Of a stretch of DNA of 64,000 nucleotides, positions 27,219 to 34,482 are shown one piece after another. Origin of the DNA: Hyphomonas sp. Mor2 (GTDB taxonomy: Bacteria > Pseudomonadota > Alphaproteobacteria > Caulobacterales > Hyphomonadaceae); NCBI RefSeq assembly GCF_001854405.1, contig NZ_CP017718.1:3038001-3102000 (forward strand), given 5' to 3'. The notes under the pieces were generated by a model that worked only from the letters and a program-made list of their open reading frames with translations, was not told where the DNA came from and made no database searches. The position numbers and the translations under genes were made by a program. The stretch's first letter is position 1. The number at the start of each line of letters is the position of its first letter.

Positions 27219-28630
27219 CCTCTATTACATTGAGTAAAAACAAAAAAGAGCCACACAATATGTCACTTGGACGACGCCTCTTCATTGTGGATCCTTCCTT
27301 GAAAGATGTAAGGGGTCATCACTTTGCTTTGACGAGATCAATCACTCAATCCGCAAAACAAAACGGACTGAATGTATACTGGTTTGCAGCGGCGGATGCG
27401 TCAGCCGATCTCAGAGAACATACTTCGCTGATCCCGTTATTCGGCCAGTCCATGTATTCGGCATACATGCTTGGCCAACAGAAAAATTCAAGCACGATAT
27501 CCAGTCGACTAAACTGGCTCAAAGGTCGACTGATTGCGCGAACGAAGGACGCTTCACCTCGAAGACCGGCAACTGAAGGTGAGGCTCCGGCGGCGCCAGA
27601 CCTCAAAGACTCGATCTTGAAAGCGCTCGAATCGGCATTTGAAGAGTTCAATATAGGACCTTCCGACCGTTTGCTGTTCCACACTGCGGACGGGGCGACT
27701 TACGAAGCCTTGGCGGAGCTAGTAATGGGGCGGGATGTTTCAGACCTGCCCCGGATGCATGTGTGCACGCCATATGACCCTGTTGGGATAATGCCCAATC
27801 GTGCATCAGCCGAATCCGTGCAAACGGCGATCGACAAGCTAAGAGCAGGAAAATTGCTGGAACGCCGGGTATTTCTATACGGTGAAAACCCGTATTTGGC
27901 TGATCACCTCACAAGTATCTGGTCTTGTCCCGTGAGATCGTTGGATTTACCCGTCGCCCCGATTTCTGAACATGACAAGGCACGGGCGGAGGAGTTCCGG
28001 CGAAACCAATTACATGCGGAAGACGATAGATTCCTCATCGCATCGTTAGGGGCAGCGAGGATCGAGAAGGGCTTTCATTTGATTCCAGATATTATCCGTC
28101 GCGTGTTTGAGTTTGCGCAGCAGGGAGAATTTGCCGATGTCGCGAGATCGAAGATTAAGTTCGTGCTTCATGCGAGCCCGCAAATAGTCGGTCGTCATCC
28201 TGTTATCTCGAACGCGATTGAAAAACTTCAAGTGTATTCGGAAGATCAGGTCCAATTGCTATTGGAGCCGTTGTCGGATGCGGACTATAATAGTTTAACG
28301 CTAGCATCCGACGCAGTGTTAATGCCTTATGACCAAGAAGCGTATCGAGTGAGGGGGTCTGGAGTGGTTTCCGAGGCCATTGTCGCGAGAAAATTCATCA
28401 TTGCCAAAAGTGGTTCATATCCATCCGAGATGGCATTGTGGCAGGGAGGAGCGATTGGCGAGACGCCTCAGCTAATGGCCAAATCTCTGTTGACGATCAT
28501 AAAAAATCGTTGGCAAAGGATCGATCGCGTCAAAGCGGCATCAATCGAGTACATGGAATCCAACTCTATCAGTCGATACTTTGAAAAGGTCGTCGACGCG
28601 GAACGTGACAGATGGGACGAGAATACCTGA
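27215..28630 (+). CDS. Glycosyltransferase, GT4-like (GT-B fold)
   Basis: A 471-residue GT-B protein. The N-terminal Rossmann half starts GRRLFIVDPSLKDVRGHHFALTRSI. The C-terminal half has the GT4 features ASLGAARIEKGFHLIPDIIRR and the nucleotide-sugar Glu region VRGSGVVSEAIVARKF. The start overlaps the stop of the preceding GT2 by four bases; an internal ATG at 27260 sits closer to the domain and is an alternative. It is probably co-transcribed with the GT2 upstream and the FkbM gene downstream. Confidence 0.82.
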   Translation: MTSITLSKNKKEPHNMSLGRRLFIVDPSLKDVRGHHFALTRSITQSAKQNGLNVYWFAAADASADLREHTSLIPLFGQSMYSAYMLGQQKNSSTISSRLNWLKGRLIARTKDASPRRPATEGEAPAAPDLKDSILKALESAFEEFNIGPSDRLLFHTADGATYEALAELVMGRDVSDLPRMHVCTPYDPVGIMPNRASAESVQTAIDKLRAGKLLERRVFLYGENPYLADHLTSIWSCPVRSLDLPVAPISEHDKARAEEFRRNQLHAEDDRFLIASLGAARIEKGFHLIPDIIRRVFEFAQQGEFADVARSKIKFVLHASPQIVGRHPVISNAIEKLQVYSEDQVQLLLEPLSDADYNSLTLASDAVLMPYDQEAYRVRGSGVVSEAIVARKFIIAKSGSYPSEMALWQGGAIGETPQLMAKSLLTIIKNRWQRIDRVKAASIEYMESNSISRYFEKVVDAERDRWDENT

Positions 28631-28685
28631 ATCTAGGTGTGCCGTGAGCGAACGCCTGGAACTCAACAATCAAATAGAGGTGGGA

Positions 28686-29375
28686 ATGGCTAATTCTCCG
28701 GAAGCGTTAACGAAACCGACACGCATGTTCGTGCAGTTTTTCTGGTGGCTCAAGAATGTTGCGGATTTTTATCCTGACGTTTGTATAGACGTTGGCGCGG
28801 CAGGCGGAACGCCTTCAATCAATCGGAGCTTCAAGGACGCGCTCCACTTGGCATTTGAGCCGCAGCCGGGCTTCATTCCGGAACTTCAAAAAGAGCTCGA
28901 TGGTTACAAACATGAGATTTACCAGATGGCACTCATGGATAAGCCCGGCGAACTGGAAATTACTGTGCCGGAGAATGCGTACACCGCGACGATGATTAGT
29001 CCAGGCAACCGGCAATCGGATGATGTGAAACTGACCGTTGATGTATCCACCTTGGACCTGCAGTTGGAGAACCGATTGAACGGTAAGAAGGTGCTATTAA
29101 AGACGGATTGTCAGGGCGGCGATTTGGATGTGATCAAAGGCGGCTCTGAGACCCTAAAGTGCTGCGACGTTGTCATTATGGAGACATCTCTGTATCGCTT
29201 TTGGGGTGACCATCATCCTGACTTTTACGACATCGTTTCATACATGAAATCTCAGGGTCTCGTTGTTTTCGACATTCTTGAGGGAACATTCAAGCCGAGT
29301 AACAGAGCGCTTGGTCAGGTCGATCTCGTATTCGTGCACGAGCACGGCCCGTTGCGACCGCACCATCGCTGGTGA
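28686..29375 (+). CDS. FkbM-family SAM-dependent methyltransferase (copy 1)
   Basis: A 229-residue methyltransferase. The SAM motif CIDVGAAGGTPSINRSF, then FEPQPGF and the FkbM signature LLKTDCQGGDLDVIKGG and VIMETSLYRFWG are visible. FkbM enzymes O-methylate sugars or polyketides. The ATG at 28686 is chosen because of AGAGG five bases upstream; longer in-frame starts (GTG 28644, ATG 28581) would overlap or crowd the previous gene. It is clearly a paralogue of the gene at 31228, sharing FWG-H--DFYDI, FDILEG/YDILDG, LGQ-DL-FV and GPLR---W. It is convergent with the ABC ATPase gene. Confidence 0.88.
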   Translation: MANSPEALTKPTRMFVQFFWWLKNVADFYPDVCIDVGAAGGTPSINRSFKDALHLAFEPQPGFIPELQKELDGYKHEIYQMALMDKPGELEITVPENAYTATMISPGNRQSDDVKLTVDVSTLDLQLENRLNGKKVLLKTDCQGGDLDVIKGGSETLKCCDVVIMETSLYRFWGDHHPDFYDIVSYMKSQGLVVFDILEGTFKPSNRALGQVDLVFVHEHGPLRPHHRW

Positions 29376-29388
29376 TCAAATAGTCTGT

Positions 29389-30177
29389 TCAATTGGTGCT
29401 CGGTTGTCCGCGTTGCTCTCTATTTTCTTCCTCTTTGGCCCGTTGTTCATCTTGAAAGTCAAAAGCCTCATCAATATCCCCGAAGAACAACAACCTGCCC
29501 TTGCGCAAAACTAGCCCCTTATTCGAGAGACGCTGATGCATATCCCGGCTATGCGAAGCAAACACGAATATCCCACTATCGAAAATGAGTTGTCGCAATC
29601 GGCGCGCGGCTTTGTCGCGAAAAGCGACATCACCTGTGCCTAGCCATTCATCCAGTAGTAGAATATCCGGCTGAAATGCAGTGGATGTGGCGAGGCTGAG
29701 TCGCATCCGCATCCCGCTAGAGTAGGTTTTAATGGGCAGGTTTAGAAATTCTCCCAGTTCGGTGAATTCTGCCACCTCGGGAATAATGTCCGTTATCTCG
29801 TCCTCAGAGTACCCCATAAACCGTCCCCGAATGCGAATGTTATCGAACCCGGTGGCTTCACCGTCCAAACCAAGCATTATTGACGTCAAAGGGGATATTA
29901 CGCCTTCGGTTCGGATTTCACCTGTTACGGGAGGGAGAATGCCCGCAAGGGTCTTTAACAAAGTCGTTTTTCCAGCCCCATTGCTACCAAGTATTCCGAG
30001 ACGATCGCCGTCCCGCAATGACAGCGAGATGCCATCTAGCGCGCGAATGGTTTTCGTGCCTTCTCTTTTGAGTTCACCGCCGATCGGCGCACTTGGATTT
30101 TCTTCAAATGCCGCTGATACACCGGCTCCGTAAAGCGGGTACTCCACAGAAACCGACTTCAGTTCAATGCTCGCCAT
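29389..30177 (-). CDS. Polysaccharide/O-antigen ABC exporter ATP-binding subunit (Wzt/KpsT type)
   Basis: A 262-residue ABC ATPase with Walker A GSNGAGKTTLL, signature YSSGMRMRLS, Walker B ILLLDEWLGTGD and the H-loop ASHSRDMH. The spaced N-terminus (IELKSVSVEYPLYG followed by a ~25-residue insert) is characteristic of the Wzt/TagH/KpsT subfamily. It lacks the C-terminal carbohydrate-binding domain that recognises capped O-antigen ends, ending instead in a short charged tail, so it is closer to KpsT-like exporters. The ATG at 30177 lies 4 bases after the permease stop. Confidence 0.92.
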   Translation of the reverse strand: MASIELKSVSVEYPLYGAGVSAAFEENPSAPIGGELKREGTKTIRALDGISLSLRDGDRLGILGSNGAGKTTLLKTLAGILPPVTGEIRTEGVISPLTSIMLGLDGEATGFDNIRIRGRFMGYSEDEITDIIPEVAEFTELGEFLNLPIKTYSSGMRMRLSLATSTAFQPDILLLDEWLGTGDVAFRDKAARRLRQLIFDSGIFVFASHSRDMHQRLSNKGLVLRKGRLLFFGDIDEAFDFQDEQRAKEEENREQRGQPSTN

Positions 30178-30181
30178 GAAT

Positions 30182-31024
30182 CTAACACCAATAAGGTAGC
30201 CGGTGGGACCAGCGACCGAACAAATATAAGCCAAGCAAAGGGGCAATTACGGCGAAGGCAATTGTAACGGCATAGTTTAATCCGATATCTGGGGACCCTA
30301 GCAGCGGACCTCGCACCACCTCAATAAAATGATAGAACGGGTTTAAATCAACGAAAATTGAATAAGGCCCTAATCGGCCTGGAACCCAGAATATCGGAGT
30401 AACAAAGAAAATAAAGGTCAGTGACGCGGCTGTGAGTTGGCCAAAATCGCGATACCTAGCATTGATAACTCCGAGCGCAAGAGAGCTCCAGAATCCAATC
30501 CATAGCAGTAATACAAACCCTAGTACTGATAACAGCATTTCAAATCTAAGCGGCTGAGGGAACATTAAAAGAATCCCAATCAGCACCAGGAACCTAAAGA
30601 ACGATGTCAATATCTGAGTGATGACAAGTCGATAGGAAAACAAGCTCAAGGGCAAAGGAAATTCCTTGAAGATGTATCCGTTGGCTGCGAATACATTACA
30701 CCCGCCGGTGATGAAAGCGCTGATCATCGACCACACGACGAGGGCGATCGTAACGTACGGCAAGTGCCGGGACAAAGGTTGGTCAAACAGTTGCCCGTAC
30801 AGAATTCCCAGTCCTGCGGCCGTCATGGCGGTCGTAAACGATATCCAAAACGGTCCGATGACAGCGCCTTTGAACTGGTTTCGAAACGCCCGTATCGCCA
30901 TCGAGAGGAACAGACGGTGGCGACTCAGACCTTTCTTGAGGTCTTGAATGCTTCGCAAAAAGTTCGATTGAGTTGCGACATAATGGTATGAAGCGTGCGC
31001 TCGTTTTCGATCTCTATTCGACAT
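30182..31024 (-). CDS. Polysaccharide ABC exporter permease (Wzm/KpsM, ABC-2 type)
   Basis: A 280-residue permease with six predicted membrane helices, matching the ABC-2 transporter family of polysaccharide exporters: AIRAFRNQFKGAVIGPFWISF in the N-terminal amphipathic region, and VVRGPLLGSPD near the last helices. It pairs with the adjacent ATPase to export a lipid-linked polysaccharide across the inner membrane. The ATG at 31024 is chosen over a TTG at 31060, neither with a strong ribosome site. It is divergent from the second FkbM gene. Confidence 0.9.
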   Translation of the reverse strand: MSNRDRKRAHASYHYVATQSNFLRSIQDLKKGLSRHRLFLSMAIRAFRNQFKGAVIGPFWISFTTAMTAAGLGILYGQLFDQPLSRHLPYVTIALVVWSMISAFITGGCNVFAANGYIFKEFPLPLSLFSYRLVITQILTSFFRFLVLIGILLMFPQPLRFEMLLSVLGFVLLLWIGFWSSLALGVINARYRDFGQLTAASLTFIFFVTPIFWVPGRLGPYSIFVDLNPFYHFIEVVRGPLLGSPDIGLNYAVTIAFAVIAPLLGLYLFGRWSHRLPYWC

Positions 31025-31129
31025 GAAGAATGCGGTAATCCAATAGGTTTGCAGGAACAAGTCTCATTCTCCACCCGATGCAACATCAATAAAATCATTT
31101 TGAGTTCGGGTGTGAATCAGCAGGTGTTG

Positions 31130-31157
31130 TTGACAGCAGAGACAGCGAAGATCTAGT
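31130..31157 (+). promoter_or_regulatory. Possible promoter for the FkbM-2 / GT2 / sqdB genes
   Basis: TTGACA at 31130-31135 and TCTAGT at 31152-31157, 16 bases apart, lie in the divergent gap about 70 bases before the ATG at 31228. The match is moderate and unsupported by other data. Confidence 0.3.
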
Positions 31158-31227
31158 CAGAAATTTCGTGCTGAAGGCGAGAATCCAAGAGCCTAATCGA
31201 TCCTGAATTGATGTTTGTGAGTGTAGT

Positions 31228-31998
31228 ATGCGTTTTTCTCGCGAAGTAAGTCAGAGATTAAGGCGATTGTTTCGGATTGACGGAATCGCAAAGGCGCCTT
31301 CCGTAGATCAGTCCTTGAGCGTCGAAGCTCGAAATTGTCGGCCAACCCGCAGTTTCGAGGACTTTTTTGCACATTTAAAGCAGTTGGGTGTGGTGCCGGA
31401 AATCTGTATTGATGTGGGCGCTGCGAACGGCACCGTATCCATTTATCAAGCGTTTCCGAAGGCAAAGCATTTCGTGTTTGAGCCGCTACCTGATTTTCAG
31501 GACGCTCTACGAGAGACTTTAAAGCCTTATGATGCAAAAATCACCGACTGTGCGCTGACCAATGAACCAGGAGAGAGTACGTTGCTTCGACATGCCGACT
31601 TGTTCGGATCTTCGATAATGCACAATCGGGAGGTTGATGATGAACGGGTTGTCGGCATTAGAACATCGACGCTGGATATTGAGCTGGCAGAAGTTGATCT
31701 GGCTGACAAAATGACTCTTCTGAAAACGGACTGCCAGGGTTCAGACCTTCTCGTTCTCAGCGGTGGTGAAGAAACTCTGAAACATTGCGACATTGTGCTC
31801 GTCGAAGCATCTCTGTTCCGGTTTTGGGGGGAGCATCAAGCAGATTTTTATGACATCATGGAATTCATGAACGCAGCGGGGTTCGCGTTGTATGACATTC
31901 TAGATGGGCTGTACCGCCCCCTCGACTCGGCCCTGGGGCAATTGGATCTAGCGTTTGTGAAGAAGCAAGGGCCCCTACGTCGTGCGCATTATTGGTAA
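31228..31998 (+). CDS. FkbM-family SAM-dependent methyltransferase (copy 2)
   Basis: A 256-residue paralogue of the FkbM gene at 28686. SAM site CIDVGAANGTVSIYQAF, then FEPLPDF, LLKTDCQGSDLLVLSGG and VEASLFRFWGEH. The first ~45 residues (basic, MRFSREVSQRLRRLFRI) are extra relative to copy 1 and may be a membrane- or partner-binding tail. The two copies flank the divergent ABC exporter genes, one on each side, suggesting duplication during assembly of the locus. The likely role is O-methylation of the exported glycan. Confidence 0.88.
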   Translation: MRFSREVSQRLRRLFRIDGIAKAPSVDQSLSVEARNCRPTRSFEDFFAHLKQLGVVPEICIDVGAANGTVSIYQAFPKAKHFVFEPLPDFQDALRETLKPYDAKITDCALTNEPGESTLLRHADLFGSSIMHNREVDDERVVGIRTSTLDIELAEVDLADKMTLLKTDCQGSDLLVLSGGEETLKHCDIVLVEASLFRFWGEHQADFYDIMEFMNAAGFALYDILDGLYRPLDSALGQLDLAFVKKQGPLRRAHYW

Positions 31999-32081
31999 GG
32001 TCGTCAGCTTAATCAGATGTCGGGTGGGATACGCCTGGGTGATAAGATTGCGATGAGTGAACGAAGAAGAAGCAGCATTGA

Positions 32082-33164
32082 ATGCCAGAGAATCTTACCT
32101 TTTCTATAACCGTCCCAATCGGAAGTTATCACCCATTGCTGCCAATGTGTTTGGCGAGTCTTGCTGCGCAGGATGTCGCTCTCGAGGTGGCAGTCATGGA
32201 CGCTTCCAATGATGAGCGCGTATGCGAACTGGTAGATCAGTTCGCAGATTCGATTGCCATCCGTCATCATGGCCCTGACGACGGTCAGGCGGATGCAATC
32301 GCTAGCGGATGGGATCGAACAAGCGGGAGTATTTTGGGTTGGCTGAACGCAGACGACGTGCTCGCGCCTGGTGCCCTCCGTCATGCTGCAGATTCATTTC
32401 TCGCAGATCCAGAACTCGATGTTGTGTATGGGCACAGCCTGATTTGCAACGATGATGGATACATCAACGGATATCATTGGAACGTGCTGCCGCCGGGAGA
32501 CCACATCTTATCCACATGTTGCATATCTCAACCCTCTTGTTTCTTCCGTCGTTCCGCGTTGAAAGCTGCCGGCGGATTGGATCGTTCGCTGCATTTTACG
32601 ATGGATTGGGATCTTTGGATTCGTCTTTATAAGTCCGGCGCCTCGTTTCGCATGAACGAAGATATTTTTTCCCTGGTTCTCTGGTCCGAGGAAGCAAAAA
32701 CCGGCGGTTTTGGACGCCAAAGGCGCGTCGAACTCAAGCGAATTCTCGACCAAAACGAAAGCCTGAAAGAGCGCTTCTCAGGTTACCTCGGATTCGCGAG
32801 TCACTATTTTTATGAATACGTCTTGCCACGACGCGTGCGGAACTGGATCTGGAGGCGCAATATCAGTGGCGGGCGCGGAATGTTTGGATTGAGTGTGTCG
32901 GGAGATGTCGACTCACTGGCGACGTTTATTATGTTTCATTTTGATGATCACCCGAAGACGCAAATTGAGATCAAGACGAATGCGAGCGCGGAAGAATTCG
33001 AATTGCGATTCGAAGGCGACAGCCTAGACAAATTTGAACGATGCGAGGACGGTTATCGCTTTACGGTGTCAACGCCGTTCCAGGGCGCAAGAATAGGTTA
33101 CCTGCAAGTAGAAAACCGGGCCGTTTCCCCAATTCACATCGACGGAATTCGCTTCCCGGAATGA
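32082..33164 (+). CDS. Family-2 glycosyltransferase with C-terminal beta-rich extension
   Basis: A 360-residue protein. Residues ~1-240 are GT2 (FSITVPIGSYHPLLPMCLASLAAQD, AVMDASNDE, and the acidic GWLNADDVLAPGAL). The acceptor-side segment TMDWDLWIRLYKSGA follows. Residues ~270-360 form an additional beta-rich region (e.g. IEIKTNASAEEFELRF, YRFTVSTPFQGARIGYLQVE) not usual for a GT2 and perhaps a carbohydrate-binding module. It lies 91 bases upstream of sqdB on the same strand, so it is a candidate for the transferase that uses UDP-sulfoquinovose. Confidence 0.85.
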   Translation: MPENLTFSITVPIGSYHPLLPMCLASLAAQDVALEVAVMDASNDERVCELVDQFADSIAIRHHGPDDGQADAIASGWDRTSGSILGWLNADDVLAPGALRHAADSFLADPELDVVYGHSLICNDDGYINGYHWNVLPPGDHILSTCCISQPSCFFRRSALKAAGGLDRSLHFTMDWDLWIRLYKSGASFRMNEDIFSLVLWSEEAKTGGFGRQRRVELKRILDQNESLKERFSGYLGFASHYFYEYVLPRRVRNWIWRRNISGGRGMFGLSVSGDVDSLATFIMFHFDDHPKTQIEIKTNASAEEFELRFEGDSLDKFERCEDGYRFTVSTPFQGARIGYLQVENRAVSPIHIDGIRFPE

Positions 33165-33243
33165 ATCAAAAATCGAGCTCAGGACGCGGGTTGCAATTGA
33201 TAATACTGTGTGCTGAATGGCGAACATTGTCTTGCACACTTAT

Positions 33244-33247
33244 GGAG
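33244..33247 (+). promoter_or_regulatory. Ribosome binding site deciding the sqdB start
   Basis: GGAG lies eight bases before the ATG at 33256, which opens directly on MKIMVVGGDGFCGW. The upstream in-frame start at 33217 has no comparable site. Confidence 0.6.
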
Positions 33248-33255
33248 TATTCGCG

Positions 33256-34449
33256 ATGAAGATTATGGTTGTTGGTGGCGACGGCTTTTGTGGGTGGCCG
33301 ACAGCACTTCATCTCTCCAATCTGGGGCATGACGTTCTGATCGTAGACAATCTTTCCCGCCGAAAGATCGATATCGAGTTGGAAGTCTCATCCTTGACGC
33401 CGATTGAGCCAATGTCGGTGCGACTGTCGGCGTGGGAGGAGGTCTCTGGAAAAGTGATCGGTTTTGAGAACGTGGATGCGGCCGAGCAGTACGACAAGCT
33501 TCTCACGGTTATTCGCAATTTCGAGCCGGACACAGTGGTTCATTTTGCCGAGCAACGGGCTGCGCCTTACTCGATGAAGTCACCAGCGCACAAGAGATAC
33601 ACCGTCCACAACAATCTGAACGCTACGAATAATATTTTGGTAGCCATTATTGAAGCCGGTTTGGGTGCAACGTGTCACTTGGTTCACTTAGGTACAATGG
33701 GCGTGTATGGCTACGGCACTGCTGGGATGAAAATTCCTGAGGGATACCTGACCGTTCACTTGAAAACGGATGAAGGTGGTGAGGTTGAACAAGAGATTCT
33801 CTACCCAGTGAATCCGGGGTCGATCTACCACATGACCAAGACCCAAGATCAGCTCATGTTCGCCTACTACAACAAAAACGATAAGTTGAAGATCACAGAT
33901 CTTCACCAGGGCATTGTCTGGGGCACGCAAACGGACGAAACGCGGATGGATGACCGTTTGATCAATCGATTTGACTATGATGGCGACTACGGGACCGTTT
34001 TGAATCGATTCCTGATGCAGGCGGCCGTCGGTTATCCCATGACCGTGCACGGGACAGGCGGTCAGACTCGGGCGTTCATTCATATTCAGGATACGGTCCG
34101 TTGCATCCAGTTAGCAATTGAGAATCCACCTCAGACCGGGGAGAAAGTCCGAATCCTGAACCAGATGACGGAGACGCATCGCGTTCGGGAATTGGCAGGT
34201 GTGGTTTCGGAAATTACGGGCGCGAGCATTGAGTACGTGTCGAACCCGAGAAATGAGGACGCCGAAAACGAGTTGCACGTCGAAAACAAGCAATTCCTCG
34301 GTCTGGGCTTGAAGCCGATCACGCTCGAAAATGGTCTTCTAGAGGAAGTGACGGAAATTGCGACCAAGTATGCTGATCGCTGCGACCGCTCGAAGATCCC
34401 ATGCGTGTCGTACTGGACTGCAGATCAAGCTCAGGCGACAGATAAGTAG
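33256..34449 (+). CDS. sqdB: UDP-sulfoquinovose synthase (SqdB/SQD1)
   Basis: A 397-residue extended SDR that converts UDP-glucose plus sulfite to UDP-6-sulfo-6-deoxyglucose (UDP-sulfoquinovose). The family signature GGDGFCGWPTALHLS (residues 7-21), VDNLSRRKID, SLTPIEP, VVHFAEQRAAPYSM (94-107), HLGTMGVYGYG, the YxxxK pair Tyr191/Lys195 with Thr147, and TDLHQGIVWG...TDET plus GTVLNRF all match bacterial and plant SQD1. In photosynthetic bacteria and rhizobia this enzyme serves sulfolipid (SQDG). Here it is the last plus-strand gene of a glycan-assembly and export cluster, with an APS reductase 7 kb away as a possible sulfite source. Confidence 0.95.
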   Translation: MKIMVVGGDGFCGWPTALHLSNLGHDVLIVDNLSRRKIDIELEVSSLTPIEPMSVRLSAWEEVSGKVIGFENVDAAEQYDKLLTVIRNFEPDTVVHFAEQRAAPYSMKSPAHKRYTVHNNLNATNNILVAIIEAGLGATCHLVHLGTMGVYGYGTAGMKIPEGYLTVHLKTDEGGEVEQEILYPVNPGSIYHMTKTQDQLMFAYYNKNDKLKITDLHQGIVWGTQTDETRMDDRLINRFDYDGDYGTVLNRFLMQAAVGYPMTVHGTGGQTRAFIHIQDTVRCIQLAIENPPQTGEKVRILNQMTETHRVRELAGVVSEITGASIEYVSNPRNEDAENELHVENKQFLGLGLKPITLENGLLEEVTEIATKYADRCDRSKIPCVSYWTADQAQATDK

Positions 34450-34482
34450 AATTAGCGTCATTCCGAATTCTCGGAGCTTTGA

